Translations under genes and position numbers: made by a program | DNA from: Apostichopus parvimensis | Lineage: Eukaryota; Echinodermata; Holothuroidea; Aspidochirotida; Stichopodidae | Reading direction: 5' to 3' | Length of the DNA: 29,468 nucleotides | Assembly (NCBI GenBank): GCA_000934455.1 | Contig: KN883994.1 | Location: forward strand, 120,137 to 149,604 | Shown: positions 21,296-29,468 of the stretch, piece by piece | Layout of the letters: every line of letters begins with the position of its first letter | How positions within the stretch are numbered: position 1 is the stretch's first letter | The notes under the pieces: generated by a model | Told to the model about the DNA's origin: nothing | What the model saw: the letters and a program-made list of their open reading frames with translations, nothing else | Database searches by the model: none

Positions 21296-23117
21296 CAGCT
21301 TTACCACAAGCATGGTTACATATGGACTGTGGCCCATTTTAACATGAAGATATTTGGGCCTAGTGCACTATCTGGGCCTGTGTTTTTGTTGTCTTTTATT
21401 GAACTAGTTACACTCGAGTGAAAGTATAACACCTTCCGAGCCTTTCGGAATCTCGTTTTCATACTGGTCACACTTATTTTAGAGCTAATTTTTCAGTGTT
21501 TATCTGATAGTCCAAGTTGACAACTTTTACTACCCAAAATGAGCCCCTCTGTTGGCCTTTCCAAAGATCCACTTTGGTGAACATCAACTTTGCTGTTCTT
21601 GTTCTTAAAGGGGAAAACTTGTTATGAATCAATCATTTTACATGTAAGACTTCAAATGATCTCATGAAGAAAATCTGCTGGTTAGGGAAACAGGTGTATT
21701 CAGGAGAATTTGCTGCTCCAGTGAATGCTAATACAGTATTAGTCTTTCACAAATCTATGTAAACTCCATTAGTTTAAAACTTACCAACTAAATGCTGTTT
21801 TTTGCTATAATATCCCCCCCCCCTGCCTTCTCTGGTTAAACCACTGCCTCATGCTACTTGGAAACACTGCCATTTTTTCTTTGCCAAAGTTTTAATTTTT
21901 ATGAAATAGCCCCCCGCCCCCCAAAAACTGACGACTACGAGTAGTATATTGACCTGTAATTTCTACACTAATGGATGCTCAAAAGTTAAAGCATCCTGAC
22001 TCCACCCCCCCCCCTTCTCCCCTGTGTCCACATATGCATTACCAGACAAACTACAGTTCTATTCATACATTCTTTCTCAGCACTAGGTTTAATTAAAAAA
22101 CTAAACCCTTTTTTTCTATTTCCAAAAACGACAAATTTAAACAGTTCTACCATCTCCCTCTGCTGCGGTAACTCACAATCCACACGATTTGTTTGCTACT
22201 GTATTTCAAATGGAACTTTAGCAAAAAATTTTAGCAAACAAAGGATTAATCTGTTCTCTTCAAAATGATTTAACGCACTGTTGCATGTCAATAAAAGCCA
22301 CAGGGTTAATCACCAAAAAATTACTACAACGACTTTTCCACAGATACGCTGTGCATTTTGTTAATATGCTTAATGATAAGGTGTCCCAAGCAATTTTGTG
22401 GGAACACAGGTTAAGTTTAGTAGCTTTTGGAAAAAGTTTCGACGCTCACTATTAATAGCAGCAAACAATTGGAAAATGTGGGAATTTCACATCAGCATAA
22501 ATTAATTTCATGGGCATTTTTAAATTAATAACTTAGAAATATTTTGCTGTCACCTTGTGTTCTCAAAATTGTGAGTATTTACAAATCTTCATGATATTTC
22601 ATGGGTAAACTTGACAAAAAGCAGAAACAGAATACCATAATCTGGACATCTTGTTTTATCTCCACTCCCACCCCCTTTCTAGAACAAGTGTTTTCTTTAC
22701 CAGCTACTTAATGATGAAATCTTTATATCTGCAAGACATTTTTTTTTCTCTCTTTTGTTTTGTAAATTCTTTGCTTTGAAAAGAACAAGCACCTTAGAAG
22801 TAGCTTCCTGAGTTTGGTAAACAATTTTACCAGAACAACTGCATGAAGCATTAGATAAGAATACCATTGACTGAAAATAAAAAAAAACCTGCTGGATTTT
22901 TTCACAGAATGAAGCAGTCAGTGAGTAATGAAAGAACTTGATATTCAATAATTAACAATTCATCACCTAAAAACTTTTCATAGAAGGGATAAATTACTCT
23001 TATGAGAATACTAAAAATCCCCCCACCCCCTCAAAACAAAAAGCTTAATAACCTGCATTGTTATGCGATTTTTAGGTTTGACAAAGCATCAAAACCTTTT
23101 ATTAATATCAACTCAAA

Positions 23118-23215
23118 AAGCGGCTTTGTCGGAGACGGTGAATGAGAGAAAATAATGTTCTTCGCGATTAATTGTGCGTCGATGGAATAATTCATTTTCA
23201 AGCGTTAATTAAAGG
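23118..23215. promoter_or_regulatory. CpG/TAAT-rich intronic patch, possible enhancer
   Basis: Within AT-rich intron this stretch combines several CpGs (TCGGAGACGG, TTCGCGATTA, GTGCGTCGATGG) with repeated homeodomain-type cores (ATTAATTG, AATAATTC, GTTAATTAA). It has no coding frame. Such a mix is common in conserved non-coding elements but is not proof of one. Confidence 0.25.
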
Positions 23216-23488
23216 TGGACTGCCATGCAAGTTTTCCCCCTGAGTTTACACTCAGTTTTGAACAAACAAACATGCAAATTAGGTATTTAATCAAGCTTTT
23301 CGTGGATATAAACTTAACAAAAGCAAAGAAGCCAATCTTCTCACTTCTACTTTTCTGGTCTTTTAACTAATGGGGGGAAGTTTTGATAAAGTGAAAGAAA
23401 GAGGGCTGCCGACTTATTTTCTACTTTTCTTTCCCATATTTCTTTTGGCTTTGCATTTCACATTCTGCATCTCCAAGCACTAACTTAC

Positions 23489-23551
23489 TTGTCTTCCACT
23501 TCAGTCTCTGTTTGCACTGAAACATGTTCCTCTTTCGTAACCACCTCTGGC
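23489..23551 (-). CDS. Exon E5 of minus-strand scaffold-like gene
   Basis: This 63-nt exon has an excellent acceptor (CAAATATTCAG|G) and an excellent donor (GACAA|GTAAGT). It begins with the third base and ends with the second base of a codon. It encodes PEVVTKEEHVSVQTETEVED, a strongly acidic, Thr/Val-rich segment with no recognised domain. It has the same length and phase class as E10 and E12. The split codon at its 3' end (AA|A, Lys) joins E6 without a stop. Its symmetry makes it a plausible cassette exon. Confidence 0.75.
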
Positions 23552-23705
23552 CTGAATATTTGACCAGAATAAAAAAAGGTTGTTAAGGAACAAAAATGGT
23601 AAAGATACCCCATTTGTATATTCCTAGGGACAGCTGTAAAGACAAAACTGGATTCTGAATGCTAATCTGCTTCCCAAAGAGTCTCAAACTGCTAGATTTA
23701 CTTCA

Positions 23706-23822
23706 TCAAAAGCCCTTTGTTCCCTCTGCATCTGATGAATTTCTAGACAGCGTCCTTCCAGTTTTGTACGCTTGCGATCCTTTTTTCGGCTGTTCGCTAC
23801 GGAGTCTCTGTAATCTTATTCC
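23706..23822 (-). CDS. Candidate alternative terminal exon
   Basis: The acceptor GTTTTGCAG|GGAATA is good and opens 38 codons ending in tandem TGA stops. The peptide begins GIRLQRLRSEQPKKGS and contains the basic Ser/Thr stretch TGRTLSRNSS, typical of kinase or 14-3-3 target sites. It starts in phase 0, so it can follow E2 but not E3 or E4. A GTAAAT donor-like site follows the stop. Read as a terminal exon it would give a short isoform. Codon choice and CpG content (for example ATCGCAAGCGTA) stand out from the surrounding AT-rich intron. No poly(A) signal is evident before E5. Confidence 0.4.
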   Translation of the reverse strand, partial: GIRLQRLRSEQPKKGSQAYKTGRTLSRNSSDAEGTKGF

Positions 23823-24355
23823 CTGCAAAACTTTATCACATTTGTAGCCACTGGAAAAGTGGGAATCCAAATATTTTGGGATAACAAAAAAAATCCTCTT
23901 TGTTTTTGCACGTGGCTTAATTACAAGAAACTACAACAATTGATTCTATGATTATTACCGGGGAGTTTTTGCTACTATTACTTGAGAGAATTGATATGAC
24001 AAACTGTCACAGAAGATGAGCATCTTTGGAGAGGAATTTAGAAGGGTTACATAAATTGTAGACTTCTTGCTCATATCGCAAATAGAAAATATAGAAACTT
24101 CAATTATTAACAGAAGTTAATCTTCATATATTCAGAAGGGGAAGAAGTGATGTTTTTGGGGAACTTTCGAATATATTAACTAAACACGTTTTTGCTTCTT
24201 TAACAGTTTTGAATAGCCAGGTTTGACCCAATTGAGAATGAAAGGTGTACTGTATGCTCTTAATATTACAGTTAGCAAACACAATGATGAATTAAACAGC
24301 CGGGCATAACTGCAACCCACCGTAACAATATGGAGTTCTCAAACGTTGGATAAAA

Positions 24356-24492
24356 CTAGAGCAGGAACTTGCAAATTAGTGAACTTTCTGTGTATCGAGA
24401 AGAAATAACAGCTTCACTCCTCTGAGAAGTGACACTTTCGAGATGAACATCTCTTGAGTATGTCGCATCTTTGAAGGAAATCTCTCTCTGAC
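24356..24492 (-). CDS. Candidate alternative or terminal exon
   Basis: After a weak acceptor (GGGTTTGTAG|GT) there is an open stretch of 44 codons followed by TAG. It begins QREISFKDATYSRD and ends CKFLL. It starts with two bases, so it could follow E3 directly in place of E4. If a poor donor at CAA|GTTCCT (exon ending at 24369) were used, it would also join E5 in phase. Otherwise it would act as an alternative last exon. Its polar Ser/Thr/Arg composition resembles the surrounding protein, but the acceptor lacks a good pyrimidine tract and I see no poly(A) signal close by. A chance ORF remains possible. Confidence 0.35.
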
Positions 24493-24642
24493 CTACAAAC
24501 CCCCTTGTTTTTTTATATTTCCAGATGAAAGTGTCTGATAACAGGGGCCCCAACCTCAGACAAGATAAAGGTAAACCAAACTGTGATAAAATGTTGAAAT
24601 TTTTCGAAAGAAGGCTCGAGAAAATGGGTCAATCATTCTCAC

Positions 24643-24661
24643 CTGGCCGCTGGTGGTTTTT
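24643..24661 (-). CDS. Microexon E4 (19 nt)
   Basis: This tiny exon lies between a pyrimidine-rich acceptor (CGTCTCTTCTTTATTGAG) and a near-perfect donor (GCCAG|GTGAGA). With E3 and E5 it gives the in-frame peptide E-KPPAA-R. It begins with two bases and ends with two bases of split codons and bridges the phase difference between E3 and E5. At 19 nt it changes frame if skipped, so skipping E4 alone would give a truncated product. The splice sites are strong; the short length keeps confidence moderate. Confidence 0.55.
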
Positions 24662-24789
24662 CTCAATAAAGAAGAGACGATGTTTTACATAATATTCAAC
24701 ATGGAAGGCAGTTAGTGTTATGACACTTGGCAACCATATGCATGCCTGTAACTTTTAATTCTGTTCCGGTGGCTATCCAATTTACAGGT

Positions 24790-24956
24790 CTATCCCATTT
24801 TGGATTTTTTTACTTTGGACAATTTGGAAGACCGTTCCAGATGGGAAAACCGTGGAGTTTTTGTTTGATGGAAACACCACCTTACTTTGGCCGGCCGGGG
24901 ATCAAACCACGACCTCCCGCTTCATTAACATCATTGAAACAATTACCACGTCAGAA
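24790..24956 (-). mobile_element. Second tRNA-headed SINE-like element
   Basis: On the minus strand from about 24956 there is a weak A-box-like TGGTAATTG region and then a near-consensus B box, GGTTTGATCCC (24898-24908), in the tRNA-like context GGGAGGTCGTGGTTTGATCC. A non-tRNA body continues to about 24790. Its head differs from that of the SINE at 21018-21295, so it is probably another family. The 3' end is uncertain. Confidence 0.55.
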
Positions 24957-25035
24957 GTAAATGTGGTACAGTAGTTGAAAGTACAGGTGCTGTGAGTAAA
25001 CATATTTCAAAAGGAGGACAGATATAAACACACAC

Positions 25036-25081
25036 CATTCTCTGAGCTCCACAGAAAGGTCTCTCTCTGATGAGTTTCAAC
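25036..25081 (-). CDS. Exon E3 of minus-strand scaffold-like gene
   Basis: The acceptor AATCCTTATAG|GTTGAA opens a 46-nt exon read as VETHQRETFLWSSEN plus one base. The donor ATG|GTGTGT is usable but not ideal. The one-base overhang joins the two-base start of microexon E4, and it also fits the alternative segment at 24356-24492, so E3 may be a splice branch point. The other open frame of the same stretch (starting LKLIRERPF) is less consistent with flanking phases. No domain is recognised. Confidence 0.55.
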
Positions 25082-25519
25082 CTATAAGGATTCGTAAGTT
25101 TACGAGGCCTCAACACGTTAATGCTCCGTTGGAAGTTATCAATTAGAGTTTGAGCTATTCAGGTAACCCAAAGAGGAAACAACTTCCATATAATGACTTC
25201 TGAAGGAGTGTTTACTAAAGAATTATTGTTATATCCCCTGTACACAGCCAAATAAATTAGAATTTCCTGAAATTCCAACATCAAATATCAGACCTTATTA
25301 CCAGGATTTCCGTGGATTTAATAATCCATTTCATGAACTAACAGAAATACACAAAAAAAAAAAATCTAGTAAAACTAGTATGATGATTACAAAAAAATTC
25401 AAAAAATTACAACAAAAGGAATCCCATGCATGTGAAAGAGATGACTGGCCAGGTAAATGTGATCCGCAGAAGTGAAAATAAAAAGAAGAGGGCGATGTTC
25501 CATTATGTTGAACACCCAC
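25082..25519 (-). other. Intron between E2 and E3
   Basis: 438 bp with GTGGGT donor and CTTATAG acceptor. It is AT-rich with an A run near 25353; no other feature is seen. Confidence 0.6.
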
Positions 25520-25564
25520 CTTGAGGATTTTCGAAACAGCGTCCAAGATGGGATGCCAAATGGT
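25520..25564 (-). CDS. Exon E2 of minus-strand scaffold-like gene
   Basis: This is a 45-nt exon of 15 whole codons, phase 0 at both ends, with acceptor AACGATTAG|ACC and donor CTCAAG|GTGGGT. The peptide TIWHPILDAVSKILK is hydrophobic and amphipathic, unlike the disordered-looking rest of the protein, so it may form a short helix or binding motif. Its frame joins E1 upstream and E3 downstream. Because it is a multiple of three with complete codons at both ends, it could be skipped without a frameshift. Support is splice sites plus frame only; the family is unknown. Confidence 0.6.
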
Positions 25565-26303
25565 CTAATCGTTTCCATTCCAAAAGTAACAATGAAAAAT
25601 ACCAAGGTTTTATCCAAATTAGTTATGTATGTGCAAATGAATATGCGGTTCTCTACTTTATTTTGGTCACTATTTTGTCCTTTTGTTTGGCATTAAAAAA
25701 GAAATTTCATGGTCCGCATTATTTCATAGAAATGCAATGCATAAAAATAAATAAATAATAGACAAACCCATTCACTTAATGCTACAGGATCAATTTTCTA
25801 ATGAAGGTTGTGTGGTAGGCTACCTGTAGGTATCTGTAATGATGGTTTATGGTAAATTCATGACTGCTTGGTTTTTGCTCAGAGAAGATCATATAAAGTC
25901 AAATTAAAATACAATTTCAAGCTATAATATTATAGTTTATATACAAATTTACATACATCTTTCTTCATTGGAAGCTGCAAGAAAAGATGTATATAAATTC
26001 ATACAAAACTATCCCACAAATTTTGGAACGGTAGGTTTTGAAGGAAGATGGTGAGGGGCAATGACCTCGTGGTGGGTCAATGTGGGTGCGGTGCTAAAAA
26101 TTTAACCAATTGTTGTAAGCTGTGTAGATCAGGGTTTTTAAAAAAACAAAAAAAAACAACTTAGGACAGGAATGTAATCAATTTTAATTGCTGCAAGTCA
26201 CAATTTTCAAGTATTTCCTGCATAAAAATAGCATACTGTACATGTAGCATGTCCCAGGAAACTTGTACCGATAACGCCCTCCCTCTACCCCTCCCTCAAA
26301 TAC
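25565..26303 (-). other. Intron between E1 and E2
   Basis: 739 bp, AT-rich, with a short ATAA run near 25745. No feature beyond the splice sites is supportable. Confidence 0.6.
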
Positions 26304-26397
26304 CAACCGTGGGTTGATAGGCGGCCTCCTCTGCCAATTATTCGTCTCCTGTTGATCGATGAGCCCTCTGTGTTTATCATCTTTCATGGCTTTTTTA
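26304..26397 (-). CDS. Exon E1 of minus-strand scaffold-like gene
   Basis: The acceptor is TTTTCAAGTTTCTCAG|T and the donor TTG|GTATTT. The 94-nt exon starts with the third base of a codon and ends on a full codon. It encodes 31 residues that begin KKAMKDDKHRGL and continue into QQETNNWQRRPPINP. The segment is basic and polar with a single Trp. An alternative donor two codon bases earlier (CG|GTTGGT) exists but would break the phase with E2. It is the most upstream exon I consider well supported, because its frame runs into E2 without a stop. No conserved domain is recognised. Confidence 0.6.
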
Positions 26398-26559
26398 CTG
26401 AGAAACTTGAAAATGTGGATTTTGCCTCTGATACAAAGCTAGAAAGTGGGGAGAAAAAAAACAAACAGAGATATATCATCTGAAACATTTACATTTAGAG
26501 AATGGGACCATTCAATATATAAATATATGAAATGGGTTACAATTATAATAAACTGATAC

Positions 26560-26609
26560 AGTCCAGGGGAGAGGGACAAAGACCCATCTGACCTGTCCAA
26601 TCCAGATGC
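26560..26609 (-). CDS. Candidate exon with two possible donors
   Basis: The acceptor ATATCCAG|GCATCT starts an open stretch in frame 0 that reads ASGLDRSDGSLSLSPG. Two donors are possible, and both leave two codon bases, which is what E1 needs. The first is CAG|GTCAGA after 17 nt (exon 26593-26609). The second is ACT|GTATCA after 50 nt (26560-26609). The shorter choice has the better donor consensus; the longer adds eleven Ser/Leu/Pro-rich residues. If both are used, this is an in-frame alternative 5' splice site. No domain is recognised. Confidence 0.4.
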
Positions 26610-27012
26610 CTGGATATGATACTATACATTCATTTTCCATCATTCACATCTTCAGATTTTAAAGTTACTTAAGTTTGGCATCAGAAATGCACTCTCTCTA
26701 CAGTAGTTTGGTTTTTTAATTCATGAAGTTTGGGGACATAGTTCTCACCCCATTACCAGGTGAGTCAAAAGGTTAATGGGTTTTTCAGATTACCAAATTT
26801 GGAATTCTCCTGGTACAAAGACCCAAACCCAACATACACAACATCAGGATCTTAACATGCAAAGTCTTCTGGAAGGTACAAAGAACTTATTTGACAACTT
26901 TACTGTAGGTTGAGTACTTGTGGAGTGTCAGAAAAACACGTTTTTGAGGGCATGTCACCATGGCAATAACTTTTAAGAAGACTGTCAAAATGTTGACACT
27001 GAGTGAACATAC

Positions 27013-27053
27013 CTCCTCACTAATGGAGTTGGTATTTATGTTATTACATGTTT
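27013..27053 (-). CDS. Candidate upstream exon of the minus-strand gene
   Basis: The donor is strong (GAG|GTATGT). The only usable acceptor is the AG just upstream of 27053, whose pyrimidine tract is poor. The 41-nt segment starts with two codon bases and ends on a complete codon. It encodes a short Asn/Ser-rich stretch ending NSISEE, similar in character to the neighbouring exons. Both ends match in phase with the candidates at 27527-27581 and 26560-26609. The weak acceptor keeps the call tentative; the donor could also belong to an untranslated leader exon. Confidence 0.3.
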
Positions 27054-27526
27054 CTCAATATTCTGTCATCTGTAGCCTGCATGGTGACAGGTCTTTTTAA
27101 TTGTAATATGGATGAAAATAATTGTTATCTGGTGAGCAGTATATCACAGTATATATGTATCACAAAGTAGAGCACACATTACTGTTATTTTACAATATAA
27201 AAAAAGAGATAACAAATAGATTGAGGAAAGGGAGTGGGGTGGGGTGTCATGTGGTGGGGAGGGAGAGGGGTCATATCATGGGAGACTGGTTACATTCAAA
27301 GTTTACTATACCTACAGTATGTACAACCTTTTGAAACTTGTTGCATAGCTTGCTTTTTAAGTTGTTTTTGCTTCCTTGTTAAGTTTCCCCAGCTTAATGC
27401 ACTGATTGTTTGTAACAAAACAGTTAATTACTGTGACTGTCAATGACTTTTTTCGGCTATGAAGTGAGGGGATCCAACCGAAACTGCTAACATTTAGGAT
27501 AATTTCCTTCAAACTGTAATATTTAC

Positions 27527-27581
27527 CTCCATGTACGGTAACCATGGCAATTAAACCAGGTGGTTCATCAAAACCAACCAT
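27527..27581 (-). CDS. Candidate first coding exon of the minus-strand gene
   Basis: This is a short open segment starting at an ATG (27579-27581) and ending at a good 5' splice site (GGAG|GTAAAT on the minus strand). It reads 18 codons beginning MVGFDEPPGL and ends with one base of the next codon. An in-frame TGA lies just upstream of the ATG and no convincing 3' splice site is near, so if it is real it would be a start exon. Its end phase fits the next candidate exon at 27013-27053, which begins with two bases. The ATG context is mediocre (T at -3, G at +4). No family is recognised. The gene could equally start outside the window through other exons. Confidence 0.25.
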
Positions 27582-29468
27582 AAATCATTGTATGGATTTC
27601 CTTCAGACAGGGATACAACAACTTTACAAACAACCAATGCTTTTCATTTAACTTCTAACATTGAAAAGAAATGGAATTTAAGTTTTGATTCGAAGGTGAT
27701 TTTTGCAGCGTATTCTCATAACAGTGTCAAGTCACCTTGTTTTGCATGAGTTTTCAATAAGTAGCATAATTTGTATAATTCCATTTTCAGTTACTTGAAG
27801 CAACGTGTTGCAAGATTTCTCTGTGTTGAAATGTCATTTACATTGCCCATTAAATGTCTACTGACACCTAGGAACAACATTGTCCTAATCACTCTAATAG
27901 GCATTAGAAAAATAGCTGCAACTCTCATCAAAATCCACCAAAGAATGACCATTTTACTTAATTATTTCTTAATTCTAGTTTTATTTATGAATAAACATTA
28001 GCTAATTATGCACATTGATGATGTAAAGGGAGCGACTGCCTAATTTGCTGTTATGTTATTCCTTTGTCTTTACAAACTTGGTGTCAAGTACACTTGGGCA
28101 GTACCCAGGGAACTATATATTTGTGAATATTAAATGTCTTGGTCAGAATCCCACAATTCAAGTCACTATGCATTGTGCAATGCTAATTAAACAATAGCTT
28201 GAATCCACTATTAATCTTCATTTAAATACAATCAAGATATTTGGTGTTTGAAGCCATAAATTTCTTTTTCATTGGTTGTGGGGTGGCGTGGGAGGGGGGG
28301 GGTGGAAGAGAGGGGACTTCAGAAATACTACTGTTATCTTTGCAAAACTGTACGTAAATTTATCAGAATCCAATGGAATGAATCCAATTGATTTAAACTA
28401 CTAGATAATTAGCCATCTTTGTATGAAACATTGTGGAATATCTCAGTTTGATAAACAGCAATTCTATTACTCCCAATGCTTGATCAAACTGCAGAGATCT
28501 AACAACCCAACACAAGATGTTGACATCTAGTAAAAAAACAATCCTTAAGGCACTGAACCTGTATTGAACCGAAACACATAAAACCTTCAGGGCAATATCA
28601 GGAACAGATGGAATGGGTATTATATCTGTTAACACTTTAATTGGTACTGCACAAGAGCAGTGACACATAAAACACCTTATACCATGGTGAAAAGCCTTTC
28701 AAAACCTTTGAAAGGAGAGAGAGAGAGAAATAGTAGGTGGTTTCTAAGCAAAGCTTCATTTCCGAATTTGATGACTTGTGGCATCTGTGATATTTAGTCT
28801 TGGTGATATCTACAGACTGTTTCTTGTACTTTAAGAGAACAGGTTCTCTATTGTGTCAACAATTTCATGAACCCCCCCCCCGGCCCCCAACCGCCTCCTT
28901 ACCATCCACCCACCACAACCAGGAGACACAAGTCCAACATTATCATTATTGTTCTATGTGATAGAGATGACTGCCATCAAAGACTACAAGAAACAGCCGA
29001 GTAAAATCTTATCCTAGAAAAGTTATGAGATATCACAGATTTAATAATCCTTCACAAACAAGACTCAAGACTTGATCAAGTCTAAATATGACATCATGAA
29101 GCCACATGTGGAAGGAAGGTGAAGGTGGGGTGGGCTAGAAGAACAATGCTGGCTGATTGTAGAGTACAATATGATGGCTGAAGGCATCAGTCTTATGATT
29201 GTTGTTGTGAAGTCTGTAGACATTTATTCCGTACCTGGATTTATATGTGTCTCCAGTAAGTTTTCTACCTATTGTCTTGTTTCACCAGTAACTGTACCTA
29301 TTGTCTGTACTACTGTAACCATTGTCTGTGCCACCTGTGACTTCTTGTTTGCTACCTTACCTTGTTATGGTTCCATGACCTATATCCTACAATTACCAAA
29401 AATTACTTAAAAACAATTTGGCCATGATCCCTCCCTCTCTCTCTCTCCTGAGTATAATTATTACACAT
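27582..29468. other. Upstream region without a supported gene
   Basis: AT-rich sequence with a G-rich patch at 28278-28318, GA and CT simple runs (28711-28731, 29431-29448) and a loose TATTGTCTGT repeat at 29266-29330. A 26-nt exon-like piece (29361-29386) sits between an acceptor and a good GTAAGG donor on the minus strand but has no partner in phase. It may be 5' intron or promoter sequence of the main gene; no TATA-type promoter is claimed. Confidence 0.5.

Larger units (their letters stand above)
20555..23488 (-). other. Intron between E5 and E6
   Basis: About 2.9 kb holding the SINE-like copy (about 21018-21295), short C runs near 21820, 21910 and 22005, and a CpG- and TAAT-rich patch at 23118-23215. 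No additional exon is supported. Confidence 0.7.
23552..24642 (-). other. Intron between E4 and E5
   Basis: About 1.1 kb that includes the two alternative-exon candidates (24356-24492 and 23706-23822) listed separately. The remainder is AT-rich without recognised features. Confidence 0.6.

Noticed and set aside
24541-24588. Plus-strand exon-like segment (TATTTCCAG|ATGAAAG ... AAAG|GTAAAC)
   Set aside because: Has matching splice-like signals but no plus-strand partner exons; likely chance within a minus-strand intron.
24690-24960. Plus-strand 77-residue ORF
   Set aside because: Lies over the SINE-like element and its flank; not a gene.
29361-29386. 26-nt minus-strand exon-like piece with GTAAGG donor
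   Set aside because: No downstream exon matches its phase; could be untranslated leader but cannot be supported.
1-29468. Prokaryotic-type systems (operons, CRISPR, toxin-antitoxin, prophage) and tRNA/rRNA genes
   Set aside because: No clustered same-strand ORFs, direct-repeat arrays or intact tRNA/rRNA folds; exon-intron structure and SINEs indicate animal DNA.

Overview
The window looks like animal nuclear DNA, not bacterial. It is AT-rich and has no long ORFs. Coding sequence appears only as short islands bounded by GT-AG splice sites, separated by introns of hundreds to thousands of bases, with SINE-like, hAT-like and fold-back repeats between them. The mix of a tRNA-headed SINE with a 'TGTGTCCTTGGGC' core, many poly-G/poly-C tracts and compact coding exons suggests a marine invertebrate, perhaps an echinoderm. 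That placement is inference; no species can be named from the sequence.

One gene on the minus strand explains most of the window, running from about 27.5 kb down to position 1 and beyond. I rebuilt it by hand from splice sites, reading frame and codon phase. Thirteen exons (E1 to E13 in transcription order) join in one continuous frame of about 1,725 nt (about 575 codons): E1 26304-26397, E2 25520-25564, E3 25036-25081, E4 24643-24661, E5 23489-23551, E6 20411-20554, E7 17849-17960, E8 16762-17037, E9 11988-12571, E10 11155-11217, E11 7264-7344, E12 1631-1693, E13 1-135 (cut by the window edge). Three weaker upstream exons (26560-26609, 27013-27053, 27527-27581) extend the frame in phase to a possible start codon near 27581. 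Two exon-like ORFs (24356-24492 and 23706-23822) could be alternative or terminal exons.

The predicted protein is hydrophilic, with no signal peptide or membrane segment. It has a Pro/Ser-rich stretch (E6), Arg/Glu/Lys-rich probable helices (E8 start, E9 start, E13 end), a seven-residue coding tandem repeat (RRGEVSP type, E9) and a long Ser/Thr/Asn/Pro-rich linker (E9 to E12). E11 carries RRSTVGVTPTD, which closely resembles the inhibitory ROCK site of MYPT1 (RRSTQGVTLTD), although the rest does not look like MYPT1. I do not recognise the family. A cytoskeletal or signalling scaffold is the best guess from composition. Several exons begin and end after the second codon base and are multiples of three, an architecture suited to cassette splicing.

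The introns hold a perfect-TSD hAT-type MITE (12745-12846) just upstream of E9, a fold-back element (about 3350-3632), two tRNA-headed SINE-like copies (about 21018-21295 and 24790-24956), a tail fragment related to the first (about 11518-11585), a degenerate TAATCCC tandem cluster (5893-5992), a perfect 13-bp hairpin (1096-1123), G-quadruplex-prone tracts and a small coding-looking plus-strand ORF (15679-15771). I found no tRNA or rRNA gene, CRISPR array or bacterial-type system.
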